From positions 2,542,001-2,606,000 of the forward strand of contig NZ_CP060696.1 in assembly GCF_014467055.1 (NCBI RefSeq): a stretch of 64,000 bases of DNA, given 5' to 3'. The stretch's first letter is position 1; each line of letters opens with the position of its first letter. Both the position numbers and the translations under genes were made by a program. Positions 9,346 through 18,382 of this stretch are shown piece after piece. A model generated the notes under the pieces. The model was not told where the DNA came from. It worked only from the letters and a program-made list of their open reading frames with translations, and searched no databases. This DNA is from Caproicibacterium amylolyticum (GTDB taxonomy: Bacteria; Bacillota; Clostridia; Oscillospirales; Acutalibacteraceae).

Positions 9346-10098
9346 TCATTTTTTTGCAAGATACAAGTCCATCGTGTCTGTAAGCTGCACCATACCGCCC
9401 GCTGCTAAAATCGCCTGACGAATGTCCTGCTCCAGCGCGGCCTTAGCGTTTGGTTCCATTGTCTGGTGGTCAGAATAGGTGTTCAGCAGGCGAATGTAAT
9501 CTTCCGCACTGAACGTACGGCTGCTGTGAAACAGTTTTGTCTGCACATCGCGAAAGCCGTACCGTGCAATCGTTTGGGCTACTTCTTCGTATTTTTTTGG
9601 CGGCTTTCCGGTAAGGCGGTGCCTACCATATGCCGCCTGTATCTCTTCGTAAAGTGTGCGGTTCTCCCGGCTTACCGTTGGATGGTTCCAAAACAATGCC
9701 AGCGTGCCGCCCGGTTTCAGGATTTGATATACCTTGGGGTAACCGATTTCTTCCGGCACCCAATGAAATGCGGTTGCGGAATACACAAGATCTATAGAGG
9801 AATTTTCCGCCTGAAAGTCCTCAAAGCTGCAGCAGCTGACGGTCAGCGCTGCCTGCCCCGCAAACTTTTCACGCAGATACGCTGCCATTTTTGGGGAAAG
9901 CTCCGCCGCACGCACTTTGCACCCCGCCTGCAGAAAAACTTGCGTTGCCTGTCCGGTGCCGGGCCCTATCTCCACAGCACTGGCTTTGGGCTTCAAATTC
10001 GCATACTGAAAAATCTCCTGAAACAGTTCTAGGCAGTACCGTGGCCGAAAACGGTCGTAATCCTCTGCATTTTCGCCAAACGTGTAACGCAAATCCAT
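9346..10098 (-). CDS. class I SAM-dependent methyltransferase
   Basis: A 250-residue Methyltransf_11-type protein. The SAM-binding motif AVEIGPGTGQAT is near residue 40, AAELSPKM follows as motif II, and IDLVYSATAFHWV is motif IV, then LKPGGTLALFW. The substrate is unknown. It is divergent from padR, sharing the intergenic region 10,099-10,308. Confidence 0.88.
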   Translation of the reverse strand: MDLRYTFGENAEDYDRFRPRYCLELFQEIFQYANLKPKASAVEIGPGTGQATQVFLQAGCKVRAAELSPKMAAYLREKFAGQAALTVSCCSFEDFQAENSSIDLVYSATAFHWVPEEIGYPKVYQILKPGGTLALFWNHPTVSRENRTLYEEIQAAYGRHRLTGKPPKKYEEVAQTIARYGFRDVQTKLFHSSRTFSAEDYIRLLNTYSDHQTMEPNAKAALEQDIRQAILAAGGMVQLTDTMDLYLAKK

Positions 10099-10145
10099 GT
10101 TTTTTCACTCTTTTCTAAATTTTTTTAAAATATATGTAAATCTTC

Positions 10146-10179
10146 TTGACAAAGTAAGTAAGCAAGTATACTATATAAT
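10146..10179 (+). promoter_or_regulatory. candidate promoter/operator of padR
   Basis: TTGACA (10146-10151) is followed by TATACT after 15 nt (10167-10172) and by TATAAT (10174-10179). Neither has the ideal 17-nt spacing. The AT-rich stretch ATACTATATAATGCATACTATGT holds a repeated TACTAT motif that could be a PadR operator. Confidence 0.4.
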
Positions 10180-10308
10180 GCATACTATGTATTGCACAAT
10201 AATGTATTAGGCACAGTATCCAAAAAGGAGCGTGAACCCTGTGAAACACCAAAACGGTATCTGCATTATATTCGGTTACATCCCACACCCCAAAAAGGAG
10301 GAAAAGGC

Positions 10309-10620
10309 ATGGACGTTCAGCGAAAAAAAGGAATCCTCGACATCTGCGTGCTCGCGGCACTGAAGCACGGGCCGTCTTATGGCTACCGCATTGTCAGCGA
10401 CATTTCCGTATGTATTGAAGTTTCGGAATCCACCCTGTATCCGATTCTCCGCCGACTGGAGGGCAGCGGCTGTGTTTCCACCTACAAACAGGAGCACAAC
10501 GGCCGTATGCGAAAATACTACAGAATTGAAGAACCTGGCCTGCAGAAAGTGCAGGACTTTTTGGATGAAGCGGACGAAATGAAACGCATTTATGCATTTG
10601 TGGAAGGAGCACACTTATGA
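10309..10620 (+). CDS. PadR-family transcriptional regulator
   Basis: A 103-residue winged-helix protein: KGILDICVLAALKHGPSYGY, then VSESTLYPILRRLEGSG and RMRKYYRIEE. This is the standard PadR domain without a long C-terminal part. AAGGAGG lies 9 nt upstream of ATG 10309. Its TGA overlaps the ATG of the next gene (ATGA), the usual PadR-DUF1700 pair in Firmicutes. Confidence 0.92.
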   Translation: MDVQRKKGILDICVLAALKHGPSYGYRIVSDISVCIEVSESTLYPILRRLEGSGCVSTYKQEHNGRMRKYYRIEEPGLQKVQDFLDEADEMKRIYAFVEGAHL

Positions 10621-11630
10621 ATCAGGAAACTTTTTTACGGGAACTCGCCGCCGGCCTTTCCAAACTTAGCGAGCAGGAGCGTGCGCAGGTGCTGGATTAT
10701 TACCGCGAACTCATCTTCGATGGTGTGGAAAACGGAAAGTCCGAAGAAGCCGTCATTCAAGACTTTGGCTCTCCGCGAGATATTGCTGCACAAATCAGTG
10801 CAGAATATCATACGCCCGCATCCGCACAGCAGCCTGCTTCCGGAACCGTACCTCCCGTGCCACCGCAGCCGGTCGGGGGCATGCAGACCTATGCAGCATG
10901 CAATCCGGTTGGTGCTGTCATGATCAGTGCGCAGAACATCAGCGTACAAGTGCAGCCGGTACCGGACGGCCCGGTTCGCGTACTGTTTTCCCCTTGTGAC
11001 AGTGACCGCATAACCGTCACCGAAGAAAACGGGGTGTTCACTTTTACGCATATGATGCAGCATCTGCTGTTTCATTGGCAGGATCTGTTCCGCGGCCCCC
11101 GCAGTATTCTCCTTCAGCTTCCGGTTTCGTTTCACGGAGACATCAGCGTAACCACCTGCAACTCTAAAATTACTGCGGAAAATCTGCGCGAAATTGGTTC
11201 TGCCAATTTCACCAACAACAACGCACACATTTCTGTTACCAATACGGAGTGCCGCACCCTGCAGCTGAAGAGTTCTAATGGTTCACTGAAATTGTTTGGT
11301 GTAACCGGCGAAGCCTGCACCGCTATCACCAGCAACAGCAGAATCTCGGTTGAAAACAGCCGCTTTCCGGCACAGCTGCAACTGCACACCAGTAACAGTT
11401 CCATTCAGGTGGAGCAGAGCAGTTCTGACAACATTTCCATGAAAACTGCCAACGGCTCCATTTCCGCCATGCTGGCCGGAGATGCACGCGAATACGCAAT
11501 TCACAGCCACACCAGCAACGGTCAAAATAATTTGCCAACCGACTGGTCTTATCCCGGCCAAACCAAGCACCTGTCCGCTGTGACAAGCAACGCACGCATC
11601 AATGTAAAATTCACAGCACCTGCTGTTTAA
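10617..11630 (+). CDS. DUF1700 (HAAS)/DUF4097 adhesin-like protein
   Basis: 337 residues. The N-terminal 65 (LAAGLSKLSEQERAQVLDYY ... FGSPRDIAAQI) are the HAAS/DUF1700 domain commonly paired with PadR. A proline/glutamine linker follows. From about residue 170 there are beta-helix-like repeats rich in S, N and T (KITAENLREIGSANF, SSNGSLKLFGVTG), as in DUF4097 proteins. It is co-translated with padR. The role is not established; such pairs are thought to sense envelope state. Confidence 0.85.
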   Translation: MNQETFLRELAAGLSKLSEQERAQVLDYYRELIFDGVENGKSEEAVIQDFGSPRDIAAQISAEYHTPASAQQPASGTVPPVPPQPVGGMQTYAACNPVGAVMISAQNISVQVQPVPDGPVRVLFSPCDSDRITVTEENGVFTFTHMMQHLLFHWQDLFRGPRSILLQLPVSFHGDISVTTCNSKITAENLREIGSANFTNNNAHISVTNTECRTLQLKSSNGSLKLFGVTGEACTAITSNSRISVENSRFPAQLQLHTSNSSIQVEQSSSDNISMKTANGSISAMLAGDAREYAIHSHTSNGQNNLPTDWSYPGQTKHLSAVTSNARINVKFTAPAV

Positions 11631-11772
11631 TCAGTTTTTATTGACTGCGTTTGGTACAGCGCGCCCACCTGCCTTTTCACCTCCCTAGTTATAGCACAAG
11701 AGTATGCGAAATACCAGACTGACACTCTCAAGGATGCCACTGTGCAGATGCAGCAACACATACACGAAATAT

Positions 11773-11820
11773 AAAACAGGCACGCCGCCGAACACTCCTG
11801 TTCGCAGCGTGCCTGTTTTT
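11773..11820. terminator. terminator between convergent genes
   Basis: AAAACAGGCACGC (11773-11785) pairs with GCGTGCCTGTTTT (11807-11819), with an inner CGAAC/GTTCG hairpin and a T5 end. Confidence 0.8.
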
Positions 11821-11849
11821 CATGTGTTCATTGAAAGCTGCTTTGGATT

Positions 11850-12368
11850 TTACACCGGTTTGTCAAACGCCGGATTGAGCGCATAAAAATTCTTGCTGTC
11901 CAAATGGTCTGTTGTTATCCGCAGCGCTTCGCCGAAACGCTGATAGTGTACAACCTCCCGCTGCCGCAGGAATTTGATTGCGTCGCGCACCTCCGGGTCA
12001 GTTGCATAGCGCAGAATATTATCATAAGTTATGCGTGCTTTCTGCTCTGCCGCAAGATCTTCGTGCAAATCAGCCAGTGGGTCGCCTGTGGAAGCAATCG
12101 TCAGCGCGCTGAACGGCACACCGGAAGCATCCTGCGGGAAAATACCGGTTGTATGGTTGATAAAGTAATCCTGAAACCCGCCCGCCTTAATCTGTTCCGG
12201 AGTCAGGTTACGTGTCAGCTGGTACACCAGTGCGCTAATCATCTCCAGGTGAGCTAGTTCCTCTGTACCTATATCAGTTAAAATTGCCTTTAATTCTGGA
12301 TATGGCATTACATACCGCTGAGAAATATAGCGCAGAGATGCACCCAATTCTCCGTTTGGACCACCGTA
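11850..12368 (-). pseudogene. cotJC: cotJC C-terminal part, split by the prophage-like element
   Basis: 172 codons of CotJC, the manganese-catalase-like protein of the spore coat. It reads YGGPNGELGASLRY, then DIGTEELAHLEMI (metal-ligand Glu and His), DPLADLHEDLAAEQKAR and FLRQREVVHYQRF (further ligands). There is no start codon or ribosome binding site. A TAG stop lies immediately upstream where the sequence becomes AT-rich element DNA. The missing 28 N-terminal codons are at 57,047-57,130 on the same strand. It is intact in itself, so excision would restore the gene. Confidence 0.95.
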
Positions 12369-12392
12369 CTATAAAATGTGATAATTTTATAC
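12340..12392. other. attL: left junction of the element in cotJC
   Basis: The chromosomal side is cotJC sequence. The core CCGTA (12364-12368) recurs at 57,042-57,046. The inner side ACTATAAAATGTGATAATT (12368-12386) is repeated in inverted orientation at the right end with one mismatch. Confidence 0.85.
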
Positions 12393-12435
12393 TTTGCATT
12401 TATATCGGCTCATTAAAAGTACCAGAAAATACGCC

Positions 12436-12467
12436 AAAGTAGCGCGGGCTTTACGCCTGCACTACTT
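12436..12467. terminator. hairpin near the left end of the element
   Basis: AAAGTAGCGCGGGC pairs with GCCTGCACTACTTT, with one mismatch and one wobble pair, and is followed by a T-run. It could insulate the cotJC half from the cargo. Confidence 0.6.
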
Positions 12468-12743
12468 TTTTAAGAGAGAGGAGAAATCTATAAATTTAGT
12501 AATCTGTGTATCCCCACGAGCGTACAAACCCGCATGATTACTGAATTTTTCTTTCTATCCATATCACTTGAATTCTCAAAGAATTAGTAAAAAATTAGTA
12601 GGAAGGCTTATCAAAACTTAACTTGTCTTTTTTCTTAAGCAATATGTTTTATTTGTTAGCATAACCGGCTTAGCTTTTTTGATAAGCTAAACCATTTTAA
12701 TTTCTTATTCTTCAAATAAAATTATATCCACCCATATAATAGG

Positions 12744-12772
12744 TTGAAATCAATAATTTATAGTGGTAAACT
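12744..12772 (+). promoter_or_regulatory. candidate promoter of the retron locus
   Basis: TTGAAA (12744-12749), 17-nt spacer, TAAACT (12767-12772), about 110 nt before the ATPase gene. Confidence 0.45.
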
Positions 12773-12880
12773 GTAAATCATTGGAGGTTGTTGCAGAATT
12801 CTGCTTTTTAGCCCAACCAGAATTGTAAACGAAACAAGCTTCATTAACTCAAATTGTAATAAAGCATTAAGGAGAATTTA

Positions 12881-14464
12881 ATGAATAAAAATTTTTCTGA
12901 AATAACAATTCCATTCGAAGAAGCTGAAAATTATTTTAAACCTAGCAATAAAGAAAAATTAAACACTTTCTTTTATAAAGATAAAAACTATGAGAAAATC
13001 ATTCAAGATACTACTTACTATATATTAGGTGATAAAGGCTCTGGAAAAACAACATATGCAGCGTATTTTTGCAATGGATTTCGTGATGGGATAAAATCAA
13101 GTAGATATGTACTATCGGTTGATGACTACGGAAAAATCATTACTATGAAAAAAGAAAAGCAACTAAATTATACTTCTTATACAACTATGTGGAAAGCAAT
13201 TTTACTAATTAAACTTATATCCACAATTACAGATGGTGAAGTGAATTCAATTTTTAGTAAAAGTAATGTATTATCTTCTATTAAAAAAGTTCTTAATGAT
13301 TTCGACTATAACAAGCTGACTATTGATAGTTTTTCCCCAGTCAAAATAATTGACAATTCAAACTTTATCAGTTCATTTATTAACCAAATAAAAATTAAAT
13401 CTTCTGGTGTACAGGACTCTGCTAAATTTTCATATAATTATAGCAAATCACACGAAAGCAAACATTCACTAATGGTATTTGAAGATTTATGGACAAAGTT
13501 CATAAACAACATAGCGGGAAGTATTAAAAATCTTAAGCTTAAAAACCATCATTACCTTTTTGTGGATGGCATTGATGTCCGTCCAGATGAAATACCATAC
13601 AACGATTACAAAAAATGTGTTTCTTCTTTAGTCAGAGCTGTTTATGATGTGAATTCTGAAATACTGTCACAGCTCAAAGATTCTAAAAAAGGGCGTTTGC
13701 AAATAATATTACTATCTCGACTAGATATTTTTCTCACAGCAGGCTTAAGCAATCCCGGCAGTAAAGTAACCGATAATTGTGCCTTCCTCGATTGGAGTGT
13801 AACAAACGAGAACGAATATAAGCAATCCGATATATATGCGTTAGTAAATCAGATTATATCACAGGGAAGCATTGATTCCATAGAACCGTGGCCCCTATAT
13901 TTTAATTTTAAAATTATGCGAGGTAATAATTCATTCGATCCATTTATTTACTTCTTAAGACTTACAAATGCTAGGCCAAGAGATTTTGTGCGAATATTCT
14001 CTATTCTTAGTGATATGTGCAACAAATCGAATAAAGAAAATCCATCAGCTTCCCAAATTGAATCAGACAAGTTTCAAAACATGTTTTCAACTTATTTTAC
14101 AGATGCAATACGCACCGCTTTAGGTTTTTACTATGACAAAGAACAAATTAAACTTCTTTTTGACTTTGTTAAAACTTTACATCATGTAAAATTCTCATAT
14201 AAGCAATTTAAAGGAGCTTATAATAATTTCGTTAGGAAAGATGAACTAAAAAACACTTACGGTGAATCAGATAAAGTAATTGAATTGTTGTTCAACGAGA
14301 ATATTGTAAGCATTTTTGATCCTAAAGGGTATTACCGTTGCAAATATAGGGAGATTTCTATATCAAATTATGATTATGGATTAGAAACTGAAAATTTGAC
14401 TCCTAATACCACTTTCTTACTTAGGTGGGCTTTTGAGAAAGAATTTGATGCGTACTTAAAATAA
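12881..14464 (+). CDS. P-loop ATPase, retron-associated
   Basis: 527 residues. Walker A is GDKGSGKTT at residues 50-58 and a Walker B-like strand HYLFVDGIDV lies near 225-233. After that come a sensor-like strand LQIILLSRLDIF and LTNARPRDFVRIFS, as in the STAND-like or Sll1717-type P-loop ATPases often found in defence islands. The C-terminus looks like a winged-helix or helical region. AAGGAG precedes the ATG. It is the first gene of a same-strand run with the phosphoribosyltransferase, the small winged-helix-like protein and the reverse transcriptase, so it is probably part of the retron locus. Membership is inferred from position only. Low GC relative to the chromosome. Confidence 0.75.
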   Translation: MNKNFSEITIPFEEAENYFKPSNKEKLNTFFYKDKNYEKIIQDTTYYILGDKGSGKTTYAAYFCNGFRDGIKSSRYVLSVDDYGKIITMKKEKQLNYTSYTTMWKAILLIKLISTITDGEVNSIFSKSNVLSSIKKVLNDFDYNKLTIDSFSPVKIIDNSNFISSFINQIKIKSSGVQDSAKFSYNYSKSHESKHSLMVFEDLWTKFINNIAGSIKNLKLKNHHYLFVDGIDVRPDEIPYNDYKKCVSSLVRAVYDVNSEILSQLKDSKKGRLQIILLSRLDIFLTAGLSNPGSKVTDNCAFLDWSVTNENEYKQSDIYALVNQIISQGSIDSIEPWPLYFNFKIMRGNNSFDPFIYFLRLTNARPRDFVRIFSILSDMCNKSNKENPSASQIESDKFQNMFSTYFTDAIRTALGFYYDKEQIKLLFDFVKTLHHVKFSYKQFKGAYNNFVRKDELKNTYGESDKVIELLFNENIVSIFDPKGYYRCKYREISISNYDYGLETENLTPNTTFLLRWAFEKEFDAYLK

Positions 14465-14621
14465 TCAACCATAAGTAAACTTTTCAATGTTAATACAATT
14501 CCATAAGTTATAAACAACGTAGCCTATTGGACAAAAATCATTCAATATCCAGGTAGTTGCATTGAGAGCGTTCAAAAATAAAAGAATTGATATTACTTTG
14601 TAATTTAGGAGAATAATTTCT

Positions 14622-15479
14622 ATGAGAAAAGGGGTTGTACCTAACACAAGTGGACTATCTATTCAAACCTTTGGTAAAATTAAATCTATATTTAATCAAA
14701 AAAATTGGCCAATTGATGGATATTTTCATGAATGCTTTTTTGACGAATTTTGCAAGCTAATGCAAGAACTAGATGATCAGCAGCAAGATACTATTCTCTC
14801 ATTGACTGAAGAATTTGTGTGGGTTAGGGATTCAGAATATATAAAGTATTTTTCGGCTGTTTTTCACAAATTAATTGTTTCCTTAGATATCAGCAAACAT
14901 AAAAATATCTTCATTTGTCCTTTGTTACCAGAAGAGAATTTTGGAGAGTCGAAAAGTTCAGTTGCTTTATATTATGTTATTAAAAGTAATTTGATTTCTA
15001 TACAAAATCAATATAATGAATTTAACATAGTTGGGATTGATGCACCACAATCATTTGATAGTTCCAAATTTTCCGAGAAATCAATTCTATGCTTGATTGA
15101 TGACTTCATTGGAAGCGGTGAAACCAGCAATATTGGAGCACAGTTCTTCACACAAAAAAAGGGAATCGAAAAAAGTAAGATAATAATACTATCTCTTATT
15201 GCTATGCAACAAGGAATTGATTTCTTACAAGGAAGGGGGTATACTGTATTTGCAACAAATATATTACAGAAAGGCATAACGGGACGCAAGGATGGAAATG
15301 AGAATAAATATAGAACTGCAATGAAAAAAATAGAAAATATGATAAATGTAAAAAGCAAATATGAATTTGGATATTCTCAATCCGAAGCATTGGTAAAGAT
15401 GATGCATACACCAAACAATACTTTCCCCGTATACTGGCTCAAAAATAAGAAAAATCCGCATGCTCCTTTTCCGAGGTGA
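14622..15479 (+). CDS. phosphoribosyltransferase-like protein, putative retron effector
   Basis: 285 residues. LCLIDDFIGSGETSN at about residues 155-169 is the PRPP-binding loop of type I phosphoribosyltransferases (two acidic residues then GSGET). The preceding strand NIVGIDAPQS fits the fold. The N-terminal 100 residues are helical and of unknown function. The gene overlaps the tail region of the next small gene's upstream site, and the msr-msd and reverse transcriptase follow. As I recall, PRTase-like effectors define the type III retrons of the published retron classification. The reaction is unknown. AGGAG lies about 10 nt upstream of the ATG. Confidence 0.75.
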   Translation: MRKGVVPNTSGLSIQTFGKIKSIFNQKNWPIDGYFHECFFDEFCKLMQELDDQQQDTILSLTEEFVWVRDSEYIKYFSAVFHKLIVSLDISKHKNIFICPLLPEENFGESKSSVALYYVIKSNLISIQNQYNEFNIVGIDAPQSFDSSKFSEKSILCLIDDFIGSGETSNIGAQFFTQKKGIEKSKIIILSLIAMQQGIDFLQGRGYTVFATNILQKGITGRKDGNENKYRTAMKKIENMINVKSKYEFGYSQSEALVKMMHTPNNTFPVYWLKNKKNPHAPFPR

Positions 15480-15483
15480 CAAA

Positions 15484-15786
15484 ATGCTTCCAAAGCAAAT
15501 CGTTCTTTTAAAAATAATATCTATAAATGGCAGCCTGTTTACCTTAAGTAGAAGAGGACTTACCCCATCACAAATTGCTATATTAATACAGGAACAAATT
15601 GATTGTGGGAATATTGTGACGGACGAATCTGGTCTTAACTTAACATTAGCCGGGGAAAAATACTTACAGCAGTATTTCAAGTCTGAAGACTGTAAGAAAA
15701 AGGATACATGGATTCTTCCCCAAGATTACTATCGTACAAATCCAATATCAAAATTTGATATTGTACTACCACCCAAACAAATTTAG
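15484..15786 (+). CDS. small winged-helix-like protein of the retron locus
   Basis: About 100 residues. VLLKIISINGSLFTLSRRGL, SQIAILIQEQID, then LNLTLAGEKYLQQYF read as a winged-helix DNA-binding domain. ATG 15484 is preferred because GAGGTGA lies just upstream, at the end of the PRTase gene. An ATG at 15460 is less likely. Its TAG stop is inside the a1 repeat of the retron RNA. Small winged-helix partners are known beside PRTase effectors in retrons; here that is inferred. Confidence 0.65.
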   Translation: MLPKQIVLLKIISINGSLFTLSRRGLTPSQIAILIQEQIDCGNIVTDESGLNLTLAGEKYLQQYFKSEDCKKKDTWILPQDYYRTNPISKFDIVLPPKQI

Positions 15787-16016
15787 TTGTTTGTAGACTG
15801 CATCAGACTGTATTCGCAAGAATACCGATTGGCGAGTCGTCAATCTTTTATGAACTGTCTTTCAAGCCCCGCATAGATTTTTTCATACTTCACTTGGAAG
15901 TGAAGCCAAAAAATCTATGCGGCTACGCAGCAAGCTGCTACGCCACCCAACTTTCTACAACTTCGTTCTAGAAAGTTGGGTAGGAAATTTTTAGTGATGC
16001 AGTCTACAAACAACTA
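15784..16016 (+). ncRNA. retron msr-msd RNA
   Basis: The segment is bounded by a perfect 22-bp inverted repeat: a1 at 15,784-15,805 and a2 at 15,995-16,016. After a1 are two short msr-like hairpins: GTATTC/GAATAC with a GCAA loop (15,810-15,825) and GATTGGCG/CGTCAATC (15,827-15,845). Then comes a long msd-like stem, 15,869-15,883 pairing with 15,908-15,922 over 15 bp, with an inner CTTCACTT/AAGTGAAG hairpin. Last is a perfect 13-bp stem, 15,945-15,957 with 15,969-15,981. The a1/a2 pair directly upstream of a reverse transcriptase gene is the retron hallmark. The branching G and msd 5' end are not determined. Confidence 0.85.
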
Positions 16017-16040
16017 AACCTGAAAAAAGGAGACTTCTCC

Positions 16041-17081
16041 ATGGAGTGGAGCACTTTGCGTAATGCAATAATCCGCAAGTGTAAAGAGCACCGCAAAGGT
16101 GATGAGTATTCTGAAGCGCTTCTGTCATACTCAGAAAAACTTTTTGTTCAGAACTTACCTATAATAACTTGTCCTGCACACTTATCATTGCTGATTGGAT
16201 TAGAGCATGATTATGTTTGCCGTATGGCATTTTCTCCTGAACATTTTTACAGACACTTTACTATTAAAAAAGCCAATGGCAAAGATAGAAGTATTGATGA
16301 GCCTTTACCGGATCTGAAATTTGTTCAACAATGGATTCTTTCTAACATTTTAGAAAATGTACCAGTTAGCACTTATGCAAAAGCTTTTATCAAAAAGCGT
16401 GGAGTTAAAGAAAATGCTCGATTTCATAGAGCACAAACTGTTGTGGTTACTATGGACATTAAAGATTTTTTCCCATCCATAAATTTACAACAAATAGTAA
16501 ATATCTTTTGTACGTTGGGATATTCTAATGATGTCTCAAACTTTATCGCTCACCTATGTTGTTATCATTATTCTTTACCACAAGGTGCTCCAACCAGTCC
16601 CTATTTGTCAAATATTAGGATGCGAGAGTTTGATAAAAAAGTTGTTGACTATTCAAGTCCTTTGAAAATTCGATATACTAGATATGCAGATGATATTTCT
16701 TTATCTGGCAATTTTAATCCACATACTGCTATTAAATATTTAAGTTCTCTCGTATTTAAAGAAGGATTCTCCATTAACGCAGAAAAGACTAGAGTTGCAT
16801 ATCAGAATGCACGACAAGAAATAACAGGTATTGTAGTAAATTCCCATATGCAAGTTCCAAAAGCGCAACGTAAGAAAATCCGTCAAGAGGTTTATTATAT
16901 TAAGAAATACGGACTAGACTCTCATTTATCACACATTTCCGAAACACGTGAAAATTATTTAAATCACTTACTTGGCAAAATTAATTTCGCGCGTTATATA
17001 AATCCAAAGGATCAAGAAATGCAGGAATATTATGAAACAATAAAAAAAATTCTTATACTTTTTCGGAATGAATCTTTTTAA
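16041..17081 (+). CDS. retron-type reverse transcriptase
   Basis: 346 residues. RT motifs in order are KDRSIDEPLPDLKFVQQWI, VVTMDIKDFFPSI (first catalytic Asp), LPQGAPTSPYLSN, RYTRYADDISLSG (catalytic YADD) and EITGIVVNSHMQVP (ITG, a variant of the VTG region near the retron RNA-binding end). Length and domain order fit retron RTs, which prime from a branched 2'-OH in their own RNA to make msDNA. AAAAGGAG lies upstream of the ATG. It lies 24 nt after the a2 repeat. Confidence 0.93.
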   Translation: MEWSTLRNAIIRKCKEHRKGDEYSEALLSYSEKLFVQNLPIITCPAHLSLLIGLEHDYVCRMAFSPEHFYRHFTIKKANGKDRSIDEPLPDLKFVQQWILSNILENVPVSTYAKAFIKKRGVKENARFHRAQTVVVTMDIKDFFPSINLQQIVNIFCTLGYSNDVSNFIAHLCCYHYSLPQGAPTSPYLSNIRMREFDKKVVDYSSPLKIRYTRYADDISLSGNFNPHTAIKYLSSLVFKEGFSINAEKTRVAYQNARQEITGIVVNSHMQVPKAQRKKIRQEVYYIKKYGLDSHLSHISETRENYLNHLLGKINFARYINPKDQEMQEYYETIKKILILFRNESF

Positions 17082-17536
17082 GTATCAACAGCAAATAATT
17101 ATACTAATTTTATAGTTTCCGTTTTTGATATTCTCACCAATTTTTAAACACTATCTGACATGTTTTGGATTTGTTTCCAAGTAAAGTCCCTGACCTCTCC
17201 TCAGTGAAGTCAGGGACTTTACTTTACCTATTGAATAGAACTATTGTATCTACAAACACATATAAATGAATAATGATGATCATATTAAAAATTTTGTTGG
17301 AAATATTGTGAATTTTAATTTACATACACTATAAAATTCCGAAATTGCTTGACTGTCAATTTTTGTAGGTTTATAGTTAAATTGAATAAATAATAAATTC
17401 TCGCATTTAGCGCCAATCATAAAGAAAAATGTATGGAGTTTACATTATGAGTTTTCTTATATAATATCATTAGCGTAATCTAAATATAATTAGTCCAGGC
17501 ATTTTTATGCCTGTCAGTCAACAGGAGCTGAAATCT
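17082..17536. other. non-coding gap after the reverse transcriptase
   Basis: 455 AT-rich bases. They hold the terminator at 17,183-17,220 and, at about 17,497-17,512, a short perfect hairpin AGGCAT-TTTT-ATGCCT just before the next gene. Nothing else recognised. Confidence 0.6.
17183..17220. terminator. terminator of the retron locus
   Basis: AAAGTCCCTGAC (17183-17194) pairs perfectly with GTCAGGGACTTT (17209-17220). The same stem recurs at 20,640-20,677. Confidence 0.8.
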
Positions 17537-18382
17537 TTGGAAGAAAAAACATGCGAAAAGAAAATACATTTTTATCGAGCTATTTCTGAACCATCATTTA
17601 AAGCATCAGAAAGTACAAATAATTCAGAACGCTTACGTGACCTATTTAACGGTGTATTTTCAGAAGGAAAAAGCTGCTACGAATATGATAATAATGATGT
17701 AAAAAATAGATTCGAAATATTATCTATTGATAATAAAGAATTATTTGCCACTTACAGCAAAGAAGAAGTCTCCATCAATCCTTTAATGCAGATTAGAGAT
17801 CGTATAACCAATGCTACTGAAGATATATTAAATAATGCTCAAGAAGCTTTAGAATATTATACTTTCTTTTATGTTAATTTTTCCAATGGAATTCTAGCAG
17901 TTATTTTCAATAAACAAGCTTCTTTAGACAATGCCTTACGTGAGTATTGTTTCGAAAAGAATTATAGGCTTTCATTACTACCATTTATTGCAGACGACAA
18001 AGAAAGTGTACTTCACTTATTCAAAAAAATTAAGCACATAACTTTTACATTCACTAAAGAGTCTGCTTCAGACTATAAATGCATGCCTGAAATCAGGGAT
18101 TCCGGAATTGAAATTGATGGTTTACAAATTAAATTGAAAGTTAGTAAGCACAGAGAATCTATTATTAAATATTTAGTTTCTTTAAGGGACGGAATATATT
18201 CCTCCGTAAAAGTAGATGGAAAGTCTAATGATGATATTGACCAGAGTTTTGATTTGATACAAAAATCATTTATGAGAAAATCTTCAATATTACTTTCAAC
18301 CAATCCTAAAAATCATTTAGATGATATTAAATCAGCCATGCAAAAGGAAATCAATAAAATTTCCCATAATAAGATTATATAA
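17537..18382 (+). CDS. unknown soluble protein of the cargo region
   Basis: About 281 residues, acidic and lysine-rich, no signal peptide or TM segment. I do not recognise the family. The middle part (EALEYYTFFYVNFSNGILAVIFNKQ) alternates beta strands and helices. TTG 17537 is preferred because AGGAG lies 9 nt upstream. The ATG at 17507 sits inside a hairpin without a ribosome binding site. The 3' end overlaps the convergent four-TM gene by about 50 nt. Position beside a retron suggests a defence or anti-phage role, which is not demonstrated. Confidence 0.6.
   Translation: MEEKTCEKKIHFYRAISEPSFKASESTNNSERLRDLFNGVFSEGKSCYEYDNNDVKNRFEILSIDNKELFATYSKEEVSINPLMQIRDRITNATEDILNNAQEALEYYTFFYVNFSNGILAVIFNKQASLDNALREYCFEKNYRLSLLPFIADDKESVLHLFKKIKHITFTFTKESASDYKCMPEIRDSGIEIDGLQIKLKVSKHRESIIKYLVSLRDGIYSSVKVDGKSNDDIDQSFDLIQKSFMRKSSILLSTNPKNHLDDIKSAMQKEINKISHNKII

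Larger units (their letters stand above)
12393..12880. other. non-coding left end of the element
   Basis: AT-rich, no convincing gene. It holds the hairpin at 12,436-12,467, a second inverted repeat GGCTTAGCTT ... AAGCTAAACC near 12,668-12,694, and the candidate promoter at 12,744-12,772. Confidence 0.6.

Noticed and set aside
14465..14647. 60-codon minus-strand frame between the ATPase and PRTase genes
   Set aside because: No ribosome binding site, low-complexity AT-rich sequence, and it overlaps the start of the PRTase gene on the other strand.
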